Shown piece after piece: positions 25,086 through 33,450 of a DNA stretch of 64,000 nt (its first letter is position 1; every line of letters begins with the position of its first letter). The translations under genes and the position numbers were made by a program. Source of the stretch: Microbacterium ginsengisoli (lineage in GTDB: Bacteria; Actinomycetota; Actinomycetes; Actinomycetales; Microbacteriaceae); the NCBI RefSeq assembly GCF_000956535.1, contig NZ_JYIY01000080.1, positions 62,001-126,000 of the forward strand, read 5' to 3'. The notes beneath the pieces are model-generated. The model ran no database searches and was not told the origin of the DNA. It saw nothing but the letters and a program-made list of their open reading frames with translations.

Positions 25086-26642
25086 ATGAACGCTCAGCTC
25101 TCCGCGCTCTGGAACCGGGTGTTCGCGGTGCTGGGGCGCGTGTCGATGTACCGACTCGTGCTGCTCTCCCTCGCCGCGCTCGCGGTGATCTCGCTGGCGC
25201 TGTCGTTCGCCGGGCTCGTCGGCCCGACCCCAGGCGAGCTCGCCGCGACGGCAGCGGTGCTGGTGGTCGTGTGCGTCGCGACGGATGCCGCGGCCCAGCG
25301 CCTGCTGCGCCTCGGTGGTCGCATCGAGTCGTCGCTCATCACGGCCGGCATCCTGCTGTTCGTGCTCTGGCCGACACTCGACCCGGCGGGACTCGGCGGC
25401 ATCGCGATCGCGGGCGCGGTGGCCGCGGCATCCAAGTACGTGCTCGTGTGGCGGGGACGTCACGTGCTCAACCCGGCCGCAGCCGGGGCGACAGTGCTGA
25501 CACTGCTCGGCATCGCCGTGCCGGCGCTCGGCGCCTCCGGCTGGTGGGTGGGAGCGCCCGCGCTCGCGCTGCCGGTGGCGCTGTTCGGCCTTGCCGTCGT
25601 CTGGCGCACCGAGAAGGTTCGGGTCGTGCTGCTGTTCCTGGTGCTCGCCGTCGGGGTCTCGGTCGTGCGCCAGGCCGTGCAGTATGCCGCCGCCGGCTTC
25701 GCCTTCGACCTCGGTACGGCGCTGCAGTTCGCGCTGCTGCAGAGCCCGTTCCTCTTCCTCGGCGCGTTCATGCTGTCCGAGCCCCTGACCCTTCCGCCAC
25801 GCCGGTGGCAGCAGTTCGCGGTCGCCGCGGTCGCGGGTGTGCTGGCCGGCTGGCCGATCCCGCTCGGTGAGATCACCCTCGGCCAGGAGCGGGCGCTCGT
25901 CATCGCCAACCTCGTCGCCTTCGCGTTCGCGCTGCGTCAGGCGGTGCGGCTCACCCTGGTCTCCCGCGAGCAGCTCGCCCCGACCCTCGCCGCGCTCACC
26001 TTCCGCGCGAAGCGGCGCTTCCGGTTCGAGGCGGGGCAGTACCTCGAGCTCGACGTGCCGCATCGGCGACCGGACGCCCGTGGCACCCGCCGCGAGTTCA
26101 GCATCGTGTCCGCTCCCGAGGACCTTCCCGAGGTGCGCATCGCGTTCCGCGACGGTCGGGGAGCGCAGAGCTCCTACAAGCGCGCTCTCGCCGAGGTCGA
26201 GCCGGGAGACGTGCTCGCCGCCACCGGCGTCTGGGGCGACTTCGTGCTGCCACGCACGCCGGCCCCCGTCCTCCTGGTCGCGGCGGGGATCGGGGTGACG
26301 CCGTTCGTGTCGCAGCTGCGCCACGACCACCTCGCAGGCATCGCGCGCGACACGGTGCTCGTCTACGTCGCCGCAGGCGCCGATGACGTCGTGTTCCGCG
26401 ACGAGCTCGCGCGCACCGGCGTCCCGGTCGTGGTGTTCACCCGAGAAGACCCGGGCGCGCTTCCGGCGGGCTGGCGCTGGGCTGGCGGATCCCGATTGGA
26501 TGCCGCGGCTCTCCGCAGCGCCGTTCCCGATCTGTCCGCGCGCCACGCGTACATCTCCGGCCCGGCGGCGCTGATCGCCGACCTCGCGCCGGCGCTCGCG
26601 AGCGCGAAGTCGGTCGCGACCGACGCCTTCAGCGGCTACTGA
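25086..26642 (+). CDS. NqrB/RnfD-like membrane domain fused to ferredoxin-NADP-reductase domain
   Basis: 518 residues. Residues ~20-300 hold about nine hydrophobic helices. The loop 'RGRHVLNPAAAGATVLTLLG' (around residue 127) resembles the NPAA segment of RnfD/NqrB proteins. Residues ~310-518 form an FNR module: FAD motif 'RREFSIVSAP' (R-x-[FY]-S, ~335), 'SYKRALAEVEPGDVL' and NAD(P)-binding 'LLVAAGIGVTPFVSQLRHD' (~400). This layout would move electrons from cytosolic NAD(P)H through the membrane to the flavinylated lipoprotein encoded two genes upstream. That pathway is inferred. ATG 25086 follows GAAAGGGG. Confidence 0.88.
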   Translation: MNAQLSALWNRVFAVLGRVSMYRLVLLSLAALAVISLALSFAGLVGPTPGELAATAAVLVVVCVATDAAAQRLLRLGGRIESSLITAGILLFVLWPTLDPAGLGGIAIAGAVAAASKYVLVWRGRHVLNPAAAGATVLTLLGIAVPALGASGWWVGAPALALPVALFGLAVVWRTEKVRVVLLFLVLAVGVSVVRQAVQYAAAGFAFDLGTALQFALLQSPFLFLGAFMLSEPLTLPPRRWQQFAVAAVAGVLAGWPIPLGEITLGQERALVIANLVAFAFALRQAVRLTLVSREQLAPTLAALTFRAKRRFRFEAGQYLELDVPHRRPDARGTRREFSIVSAPEDLPEVRIAFRDGRGAQSSYKRALAEVEPGDVLAATGVWGDFVLPRTPAPVLLVAAGIGVTPFVSQLRHDHLAGIARDTVLVYVAAGADDVVFRDELARTGVPVVVFTREDPGALPAGWRWAGGSRLDAAALRSAVPDLSARHAYISGPAALIADLAPALASAKSVATDAFSGY

Positions 26643-26677
26643 GCGGGCGGGCGCGGAGGAGCCCACCCGCCCGGCTC
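26641..26677. terminator. Bidirectional terminator between the redox operon and the histidine kinase
   Basis: CGGGCGGG (26644-26651) pairs with CCCGCCCG (26666-26673), extended by GAG/CTC across one bulged G. It lies between two convergent genes and overlaps both stop regions. Confidence 0.5.
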
Positions 26678-28193
26678 ACGCGGCGTCGGCGCGGGCGATC
26701 TGCTCGGGACGAGCGGGGAGACGCACGGTGAACGTGGTGTCGCCCGGCTTCGACGACACCACGATGGAGCCGTGATGCGCGTGCACGATGGCGCGGGCGA
26801 TCGAGAGGCCGAGCCCGGTGCCGCCGGTGCGGCGGGCGCGTGAGGAATCGGCGCGCGCGAAACGCTCGAACAGCTCGTCGGCGATCTCCGGGGCGATGCC
26901 CGGACCGTCGTCGTGCACGGACAGCACCGCCTCGCCACCCTGCTGCTGGAGGGTCAAGGTCACCGTGGTGCCCGCCGGGGTGTGGGTGCGCGCGTTGGCG
27001 AGCAGGTTGACGATCACCTGGCTGAGCCGCGCGGCGTCGCCGGCGACGACGATGGGCTCCGCCGCGACATCCATCACCCAGGTGTGATCGGGTCCGGTGT
27101 GCTGTACGTCGCCGAGCGCCTCGACGGTGACCCGGGTGAGGTCGACGCCGCTGTAGACGAGTTCCTGGCCCTCTTCCAGGCGCGCCAGGAGCAGCAGGTC
27201 CTCGACGAGGGCCGACATGCGCAGCGACTGCGCCTGGATGCGCTCCAGCGCCTGCTCGGTGTTCTCGATCGCCATCGCCGGTGCCTGACGCATCGCGCGC
27301 AGCGACAGCTCCGAATAGCCGCGGATGGAGGCGAGGGGTGTGCGCAGCTCGTGGCTCGCGTCGGCGACGAACTGCCGCATCCGCTCCTCGTTGCGATGGC
27401 GCGCGGCCAGGGACTCGTCGACGTGATCGAGCAGCGTGTTCAGGGCGAGTCCCACGCGCCCGATCTCGGTCGTGTCGTCGGTCTGCCCGTTCGGCACGCG
27501 TTCAGAGATCGACACGTCACCCTCGGAGAGCGGGAGCGCGGCGACGCGCGTGGCGGTGTCGGCGACGGCACGCAGCGGAGCGAAGCTGCGCCGGATCACG
27601 AAGGTCAGGATGATGGCGAGCAGCAGGAGGCCGCCCACCGTCACCCCGGCCACCGTCGTGAGGATGGGGGTGACGGTCTGGGTGAGCGTCGATGTCGGGA
27701 TGCCGATGATGACGTAGGTGCCTCCGGGCGCCGTCGCCGCCATCAGGCGGTACTTGCCCAGCGTTCCCGCGGTCGCCTCGGTCACCGCGCCGCTGTCGGG
27801 ATCGCCCGGTGTGCGCAGGTCCGCGATGAGCGCGGACTGGTCGGCCGAGGTCATCGTGTGCACGGTGAGGTCGCTGCCGACGTAGGCGCCGGTCACGGTC
27901 TGGGGTGACGTCGGCCCGTTAGAGAAGTTCTGCACCACCAGGAGGAAGCCGGCCTCCTGGCGTCCGCCGGTGAGGATCTCGGCCGCGGTCGAGGTCTGAT
28001 CGACCCGCAGCAGCTGCATCTCGTTCGTGAGGCGCGCGGTGAGGTTGTCCTGCAGGATGTGGTTCAGGATCGCACCGGTCGCGAAGCCGATCGCCACCAG
28101 CAGAACCGAGACGAAGCCGATCACTGTGACCATGAGGCGCGTCTGCAGAGACCAGCGGCGTCGCAGCCACTGCCGGGGGGAACGGGCCATCAC
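26676..28193 (-). CDS. Sensor histidine kinase
   Basis: 505 residues. Seen: a transmembrane helix at about 20-45, an extracytoplasmic region of ~110 residues, a second helix ('VTVGGLLLLAIILTFVI'), a HAMP linker, H-box 'ADASHELRTPLASIRGYSEL' (His ~280), N-box 'VNLLANARTHTPAGT', G1 'VHDDGPGIAPEI', F-box 'FERFARADSS' and G2 'GTGLGLSIARAIV'. This is a complete type I kinase. ATG 28193 overlaps the response-regulator stop by four bases. The signal is unknown. The nearby redox operon and ABC exporter are candidate targets. Confidence 0.95.
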   Translation of the reverse strand: MMARSPRQWLRRRWSLQTRLMVTVIGFVSVLLVAIGFATGAILNHILQDNLTARLTNEMQLLRVDQTSTAAEILTGGRQEAGFLLVVQNFSNGPTSPQTVTGAYVGSDLTVHTMTSADQSALIADLRTPGDPDSGAVTEATAGTLGKYRLMAATAPGGTYVIIGIPTSTLTQTVTPILTTVAGVTVGGLLLLAIILTFVIRRSFAPLRAVADTATRVAALPLSEGDVSISERVPNGQTDDTTEIGRVGLALNTLLDHVDESLAARHRNEERMRQFVADASHELRTPLASIRGYSELSLRAMRQAPAMAIENTEQALERIQAQSLRMSALVEDLLLLARLEEGQELVYSGVDLTRVTVEALGDVQHTGPDHTWVMDVAAEPIVVAGDAARLSQVIVNLLANARTHTPAGTTVTLTLQQQGGEAVLSVHDDGPGIAPEIADELFERFARADSSRARRTGGTGLGLSIARAIVHAHHGSIVVSSKPGDTTFTVRLPARPEQIARADAA

Positions 28194-28927
28194 TGCGAGG
28201 CTTTGATCATGTAGCCCACGCCGCGCACCGTGTGGATAAGGGCCTGGGTCTCGCCCGCGTCGATCTTCTTGCGAAGGTACGAGATGTACAGCTCGACGAC
28301 GCTGGAGCGTCCGCCGAAGTCGTAGTTCCAGACGCGGTCGAGGATCTGCGCCTTCGACACGACGCGACGCTGGTTGCGCATGAGATAGCGCAGCAGCTCG
28401 AACTCGGTCGCGGTCAGCTCGATCTCGCGTCCCGCGCGTTCGACCTCGTGGCTGTCCTCGTTGAGGGACAGGTCGCCGACCCGCAGGATGGGTTCGGCGT
28501 CGCTCGCCTGGGCGGTTCCGGCGCGACGCATGAGACCACGAAGGCGCGCGACGACCTCCTCGAGGCTGAACGGCTTCGTGACGTAGTCGTCGCCGCCGGC
28601 GGTGAGTCCGGCGACCCGGTCGCTGACCGAATCCTTCGCCGTGAGGAACAGCACCGGCACATCACTGCCGGCCTGGCGCAGGCGGTGCAGCACCGACATC
28701 CCGTCGAGGTCGGGCATCATGATGTCGAGCACCATGGCGTCGGGCTCGAAGTCGCGGGCCGCCTGCAGCGCCTGGAAGCCGGATGCCGCGGACTTCACGT
28801 CCCAGCCCTCCATGCGCAGAGCCATAGACAGCAGATCGGTGAGCATCTGCTCGTCGTCGACGACGAGCACACGCGGGGGAGTCCCGTCGGCGCGGGTGAG
28901 GGCGGGTGCAACGGTGGGCGTGGTCAT
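28190..28927 (-). CDS. OmpR/PhoB-family response regulator
   Basis: 245 residues. The receiver domain has acidic pocket 'VVDDEQM', the phosphorylated Asp in 'VLDIMMPDLDG' (Asp68), Thr in 'LFLTAKDS' and Lys in 'VTKPFSLEEVV'. The winged-helix output domain has 'ELTATEFELLRYLMRNQRRV' and 'VELYISYLRKKID'. It precedes the kinase gene with a 4-base overlap. GGAGGT lies before ATG 28927. The region upstream carries three CTATG repeats, and a -10 TAGGAT on the - strand (28975-28970) lies among them, which suggests autoregulation. Confidence 0.96.
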   Translation of the reverse strand: MTTPTVAPALTRADGTPPRVLVVDDEQMLTDLLSMALRMEGWDVKSAASGFQALQAARDFEPDAMVLDIMMPDLDGMSVLHRLRQAGSDVPVLFLTAKDSVSDRVAGLTAGGDDYVTKPFSLEEVVARLRGLMRRAGTAQASDAEPILRVGDLSLNEDSHEVERAGREIELTATEFELLRYLMRNQRRVVSKAQILDRVWNYDFGGRSSVVELYISYLRKKIDAGETQALIHTVRGVGYMIKASQ

Positions 28928-28949
28928 ACCTCCGATTCTGCGCGCCTGT

Positions 28950-28977
28950 CTATGAGTCGACTATGGCAGATCCTATG
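28950..28977. promoter_or_regulatory. Three CTATG direct repeats, likely response-regulator site
   Basis: CTATG occurs at 28950-28954, 28961-28965 and 28973-28977, starts 11 and 12 bases apart, about one helical turn, as OmpR-type dimers bind. A fourth copy in inverse orientation (CATAG) is at 29021-29025. The array lies between the divergent regulator and ABC exporter genes. Confidence 0.5.
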
Positions 28978-29101
28978 TCCCTGCTGTGAGTTTCGGAAGG
29001 CTCTCCCTTCATCGGCGGCACATAGGCGACAGATGTCGCGCACATCATCCCGGTGCCTACCGTCCCAGGCGGGACACAGACCCCGAGAGGAGACCTTCCA
29101 C

Positions 29102-30577
29102 ATGTATCTGAGATACCTGCGCCGCGAGCTCGGTGGGCGCAAGAAGCAGACGGCGATCGTCGCGGCCGGACTCGCGATCGCCATCGCGCTCGTCGTCATC
29201 GTGAACTCGCTCGCCGCAGGCGTCAAGGACGCGCAGAGCCAAGCGCTCGCGTCCGTCTACGGCGTCGGCACCGACCTGACCGTCACCGGAGCAGTGAGTC
29301 AACCCGGGTCGTCCACCGATTCGAGCAACGGCCGCTTCCAGTTCGGCAGCGGCGACGGCTCGACCTCCGACGGCACGACGACCCTCAGCCAATCGCGCCT
29401 GGTCACCGACATGCGCCGCGGCACGCTCGACGCCACCGCGCTGTCGACGGTCACCTCGACGACCGGGGTGGCCGCGGCATCCGGCGCGCTCAGCCTCACC
29501 AACATGACCTTCTCGGGGCAGATCCCGTCGCAGAGCTCGTCGAGCGGGTCGACCGGCACCCAGGGTCAGCCGCCGTCGGGCGGCGAGAGCGGGGGCGCGG
29601 GCGGCCCCAGCTCGTTCGACGTGAACTCGTTCACGGTGCTCGGCATCGACCCGTCGAACGCCACTGTCGGCCCCCTCTCGGCGGTCACCGTCAGCTCCGG
29701 CCGTCTGCTCACCGCGAGCGACAAGGGCACCGACGTCGCAGTCGTCGACTCGACGTACGCCACGAGCAAGAGCCTCGCCGTCGGCAGCACGATCTCGGTC
29801 GGCGGCACCGACATGACCATCGTCGGGATCGTCGCCTCGAGCACCTCGGACTCGTCATCGGCCGACACGGCCAGCGACGTCTACATCCCCTTGGATGTCG
29901 CGCAGAAGCTCGCGGGCGTCGGCGACGTGGTTTCGACGATCTACGTGCAGGCGACCTCCGCCGATGCGATCTCGAGCATCAAGACGGACCTCAGCGCCGC
30001 GATCTCGGGTGCGACCGTGAGCTCGCAGAGCGACCTCGCCTCGACCGTGTCGGGCTCGCTGTCCAGCGCCACCTCGCTCATCACCAACCTCGGCACCTGG
30101 CTCTCGGTCATCGTGCTGGTCGTCGCCCTCGCGCTCGCCGTGCTCTTCACCATCTCGGGCGTCTCGCGACGCACGCGGGAGTTCGGCACCCTCAAGGCGA
30201 TCGGCTGGTCGAACGGCCGAGTCGTGGGGCAGGTCGCGGGGGAGACCCTCGTGCAGGGCCTCATCGGCGGCGTCGTCGGACTCGTGATCGGCCTCGCCGG
30301 GATCATCATCATCAACATCGTCTCCCCGACGATCTCCTCCGCCCCGTCGACCTCGACCGGCGGTCAGGGCGGTCCCGGCGGCGGTGGCGGCGCACCGGGC
30401 GGCTTCGGTCAGACGACCCAAGCGGTCAGCAACATCGTCCTCCACGCGCCCGTCACCGTCTGGGTGATCGTGGCGGCCATCGGCCTGGCCGTGCTCGGCG
30501 GTGTCGTCGCAGGCGCCTTCGGCGGCTGGCGCGCGGCGCGGCTGAGCCCTGCCGAAGCCCTCCGTTCGGTCGCGTGA
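29102..30577 (+). CDS. FtsX/MacB-type ABC transporter permease
   Basis: 491 residues. Seen: N-terminal 'RYLRRELGGRKKQTAIVAAG' and a first helix at ~18-38, a large Ser/Thr/Gly-rich periplasm-side domain of about 290 residues, then three helices beginning 'LSVIVLVVALALAVLFTISG', followed by 'RTREFGTLKAIGWSNGRVV' (FtsX coupling helix) and terminal 'GGWRAARLSPAEALRSV'. This is the MacB-like four-helix plan. Such exporters move peptides, lipids or lipoproteins or act as mechanotransmitters; the substrate is unknown. It lies divergent from the two-component system, with a shared repeat-bearing region. SD GAGAGGAG is upstream. Confidence 0.92.
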   Translation: MYLRYLRRELGGRKKQTAIVAAGLAIAIALVVIVNSLAAGVKDAQSQALASVYGVGTDLTVTGAVSQPGSSTDSSNGRFQFGSGDGSTSDGTTTLSQSRLVTDMRRGTLDATALSTVTSTTGVAAASGALSLTNMTFSGQIPSQSSSSGSTGTQGQPPSGGESGGAGGPSSFDVNSFTVLGIDPSNATVGPLSAVTVSSGRLLTASDKGTDVAVVDSTYATSKSLAVGSTISVGGTDMTIVGIVASSTSDSSSADTASDVYIPLDVAQKLAGVGDVVSTIYVQATSADAISSIKTDLSAAISGATVSSQSDLASTVSGSLSSATSLITNLGTWLSVIVLVVALALAVLFTISGVSRRTREFGTLKAIGWSNGRVVGQVAGETLVQGLIGGVVGLVIGLAGIIIINIVSPTISSAPSTSTGGQGGPGGGGGAPGGFGQTTQAVSNIVLHAPVTVWVIVAAIGLAVLGGVVAGAFGGWRAARLSPAEALRSVA

Positions 30578-30615
30578 GCCGCGGCATCCCTTCGACACAG
30601 GTCAGGACAGGACAC

Positions 30616-31344
30616 ATGGACACCACCATCGACACCACACCGGAATCGGTCGAGGCGCCCGTCGCCGCGGCCGGCTACCGACTCAGCGCCGTCGTGAAGA
30701 CGTACGCGCAGAAGAAGCGCACCGTCACCCCTCTCAAGGGGGTGGATCTGGAGATCGGCGCGGGCGAGTTCGCGACCATCCAGGGCCCGACGGGCGGCGG
30801 CAAGTCGACCCTGCTGCAGCTGCTCGGGGCGCTCGACCGCCCCACGAGCGGCAGCGTGAAACTCGGCGACATCGACATCGCGACGGCGTCGAACGCACAA
30901 CTGGGACGCCTTCGCGCCACGCAGATCGGGTTCGTCTTCCAGGGCTTCAACCTCATCCCGACGCTCACCGCCCAGGAGAACGTCGAGATGGGACTCGCCC
31001 CGCTGGGCCTTCCCGCGGCCGAACGGCACGCGCGGGCGGTCGAGGCGCTCACGCACGTGGGCCTCGCCGACCGGCTCGACCACAAGCCGGGCGAGCTGTC
31101 GGGAGGTCAGCAGCAGCGTGTCGCCATCGCCCGCGCCACGGCGAAGCGCCCCGCTGTGCTGCTGGCGGACGAACCCACCGGCAACCTCGACGAGAGCATG
31201 CGCGACGAGATCCTCGTGCTGCTGGAGTCGCTGAACGCGGAGGGGCTCACCCTCCTCGTGGTGACCCACGACTCGGCCGTCGCGAAGCGCGCGCATCGGC
31301 GTCTCCGCCTCGAGAAGGGCGAGGTGCGCGACATCACGCGCTGA
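30616..31344 (+). CDS. LolD/MacB-type ABC transporter ATPase
   Basis: 242 residues; partner of the preceding permease. Seen: Walker A 'GPTGGGKSTLLQLLGALDRP' (an unusual TGGGKS in place of SGSGKS), Q-loop 'IGFVFQGFNLIPTLTAQENV' (typical of LolD), signature 'ELSGGQQQRVAIARA', Walker B 'VLLADEPTGNLDE' and 'VVTHDSAVAKRAHRRLRLEKG'. ATG 30616 lies 38 bases after the permease stop. The operon ends at a strong hairpin. Confidence 0.95.
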   Translation: MDTTIDTTPESVEAPVAAAGYRLSAVVKTYAQKKRTVTPLKGVDLEIGAGEFATIQGPTGGGKSTLLQLLGALDRPTSGSVKLGDIDIATASNAQLGRLRATQIGFVFQGFNLIPTLTAQENVEMGLAPLGLPAAERHARAVEALTHVGLADRLDHKPGELSGGQQQRVAIARATAKRPAVLLADEPTGNLDESMRDEILVLLESLNAEGLTLLVVTHDSAVAKRAHRRLRLEKGEVRDITR

Positions 31345-31355
31345 CCCCGTACACG

Positions 31356-31400
31356 CGAACGGCGCGCGGTCCCGGATGCCCCGGGGCCGCGCGCCGTTCG
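31356..31400. terminator. Strong bidirectional terminator
   Basis: CGAACGGCGCGCGG (31356-31369) pairs perfectly with CCGCGCGCCGTTCG (31387-31400), and the inner bases extend the stem around GATG. It lies between the convergent ATPase and gnd genes. Confidence 0.8.
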
Positions 31401-31410
31401 TCGTGCGGGG

Positions 31411-32859
31411 TCAGTGCGTGTCGACGGCCTCGATCTCGGTGCGGTCGCCCGACCACTGCGTGTGGAAGGTGCCGTCGCGGTCGACGCGCTTGTAGGTGTG
31501 GGCGCCGAAGAAGTCGCGCTGTCCCTGGATGAGGGCCGCCGGCAGCCGGTCGGCGCGCAGGCCGTCGTAGTACGACAGTGACGACGAGAACGCCGGGCTG
31601 GGGATCCCGGATGTCGCGGCCACGCGCACGATCTCACGCCACGCGCTCTGCGCGCGCTCGAGGGCGTCGACGAAGTACGGGGCCGTGAGCAGGACGGGGA
31701 GCGTCGCCTGCTCGTCGTAGGCCTCGGTGATGCGGTTGAGGAACTGGGCGCGGATGATGCACCCGCCGCGCCAGATCGAGGCGACCTTGCCGAGGTCGAT
31801 CGACCAGTCGTACTGCGCGGCGCCGGCGCGGATCTCGTCGAACCCCTGCGAGTACGCCACGATCTTCGACGCGTAGAGCGCGAGGCGCACCTGCTCGACG
31901 AACGCGTCGGCGTCGTCGACCGCGATCTCGCCGCGCGGACCCGGCAGGTTCTGCGACACGGCGCGCTGCTCGGGGTGGCTCGACAGCGAGCGGGCGAACA
32001 CGGCCTCCGCGATACCCGACACGGGCACCCCGAGGTCGATCGCCGTCTGCACTGTCCAGCCGCCGGTGCCCTTCGCCCCGGCCTGGTCGAGGATGACGTC
32101 GACGAGCGGGCGGCCGGTGGGGGCATCCGTCTGTCGCAGCACCTCCGCCGTGATCTCGATCAGGTAGGACTGCAGCTCGCCCTCGTTCCACGCCGCGAAG
32201 ATGTCGGCGATCTCGGCCGGCGACTTGCCGGTGCCGCGACGGATGAGGTCGTAGGCCTCGGCGATCAGCTGCATGTCGGCGTACTCGATGCCGTTGTGCA
32301 CCATCTTCACGAAGTGGCCGGCACCGTCGTGTCCGACGTGCGTCACGCACGGCTCGCCCTCGGCGATCGCAGCGATCGAGCGCAGGATCGGCCCGAGCGT
32401 GGTCCAGGACTCGTCGGAGCCGCCGGGCATGAGCGAGGGGCCGTTGAGCGCGCCCTCCTCGCCGCCGGAGACGCCCATGCCGACGAAGTTGATGCCCGTC
32501 TCGCGCACGCGCTTCTCGCGGCGGATCGTGTCGGTGAAGAGGGCGTTGCCGCCGTCGACGATGATGTCGCCCGGCTCGAACACCGAGATGAGGTCCTCGA
32601 TGACCGCGTCGGTCGGGCCGCCGGCCTTGACCATGATGATCGCGGTGCGCGGCTTCTGCAGCGACGCGGCGAACTCGGCGTAGTCGCGCGCGGGCACGAA
32701 TCCGGCCTCGGGGTGCTCGGTGAGCAGCTCCTCGGTCTTGGCGTAGGTGCGGTTGAAGATCGCCACGGTGTTGCCCTCGCGGCTGGCGAGGTTGCGGGCG
32801 AGGTTCGACCCCATGACGGCGAGTCCGACGACTCCGATGTTGGCTGCTGCCTCGGTCAC
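31411..32859 (-). CDS. gnd: 6-phosphogluconate dehydrogenase (decarboxylating)
   Basis: Oxidises 6-phosphogluconate to ribulose-5-phosphate with NADP+. Seen: 'IGVVGLAVMGSNLARNLASR' (dinucleotide loop), 'IIVDGGNALFTDTIRRE', 'GVSGGEEGALNGPSLMPGG' (substrate loop), 'GHFVKMVHNGIEYADMQLIA' with the catalytic Lys, and the C-terminal 'FGAHTYKRVDRDGTFHTQW'. It is 482 residues, as for long-chain Gnd. The GTG at 32859 follows AAGGAG. A -10 (TAGGCT, 32912-32907) gives a ~40-base leader. It is divergent from gluconokinase, so both ends of gluconate use are adjacent. Confidence 0.97.
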   Translation of the reverse strand: MTEAAANIGVVGLAVMGSNLARNLASREGNTVAIFNRTYAKTEELLTEHPEAGFVPARDYAEFAASLQKPRTAIIMVKAGGPTDAVIEDLISVFEPGDIIVDGGNALFTDTIRREKRVRETGINFVGMGVSGGEEGALNGPSLMPGGSDESWTTLGPILRSIAAIAEGEPCVTHVGHDGAGHFVKMVHNGIEYADMQLIAEAYDLIRRGTGKSPAEIADIFAAWNEGELQSYLIEITAEVLRQTDAPTGRPLVDVILDQAGAKGTGGWTVQTAIDLGVPVSGIAEAVFARSLSSHPEQRAVSQNLPGPRGEIAVDDADAFVEQVRLALYASKIVAYSQGFDEIRAGAAQYDWSIDLGKVASIWRGGCIIRAQFLNRITEAYDEQATLPVLLTAPYFVDALERAQSAWREIVRVAATSGIPSPAFSSSLSYYDGLRADRLPAALIQGQRDFFGAHTYKRVDRDGTFHTQWSGDRTEIEAVDTH

Positions 32860-32906
32860 TGATGCTCCTTGGATGCGCGGCGAACGCCGCAGAAACGTGC
32901 GGTTCC

Positions 32907-32912
32907 AGCCTA
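32907..32912 (-). promoter_or_regulatory. -10 element TAGGCT of gnd
   Basis: TAGGCT on the - strand predicts transcription from about 32900, leaving a short leader with the AAGGAG site before GTG 32859. Confidence 0.45.
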
Positions 32913-32952
32913 GAGGGCGCGGGGCCGCCCGGCGGGGCGCCAGACTGGGGCG

Positions 32953-33450
32953 ATGGGGATCGTCGTGGCCGGGCCGAGCGGTGTCGGCAAGACCGTCGTC
33001 GGCGAGGCGCTCGCCGCTCGCCTGGGCGCGCCGTTCGTCGACGGCGATGCGCTGCATCCGCCCGAGAACATCGCGAAGATGTCGGCCGGGGTGCCGCTGA
33101 CCGATGCCGACCGCTGGCCGTGGCTCGACCGCGTCGCTGCGGCCGCTCGGGAGGGCGCGGTGGTCGCCTGCTCCGCCCTCGCGCGCCGCTACCGCGACCG
33201 GCTGCGGGCGGGCGACCCGGCGGTGCGATTCATCGTGCTGAGCGCCGATGCGGCGGTGTTGGAGGAGCGGATGCGGGCGCGCACCCACTTCATGCCGCCG
33301 TCGCTGCTGGCCTCCCAGCTCGCGCTCGTCGAGCCGCTCGATGCCGACGAACCCGGGGTCGCACTCGTCTCCGACCTGTCGCCGCAGGCGACCGCCGAGC
33401 GCGCGCTCGACGCGCTCGGCGGCACCGCTCAGACCGAGCCGAAGAACTGA
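32953..33450 (+). CDS. gntK: Gluconokinase
   Basis: Phosphorylates gluconate to 6-phosphogluconate, the substrate of the divergent gnd product. Seen: P-loop 'GPSGVGKT' (residues 7-14), 'PFVDGDALHPPENIAKMSAG' (gluconate-binding D-x-D-x-x-H-P), 'PLTDADRWPWLDRV', 'VACSALARRYRDRLR' and the lid 'RTHFMPPSLLASQLALVEP'. It is 165 residues, a normal GntK. A weak -10 (CAGACT, 32941-32946) is six bases before the ATG. Its 3' end overlaps the convergent PepSY gene by 22 bases. Confidence 0.95.
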   Translation: MGIVVAGPSGVGKTVVGEALAARLGAPFVDGDALHPPENIAKMSAGVPLTDADRWPWLDRVAAAAREGAVVACSALARRYRDRLRAGDPAVRFIVLSADAAVLEERMRARTHFMPPSLLASQLALVEPLDADEPGVALVSDLSPQATAERALDALGGTAQTEPKN

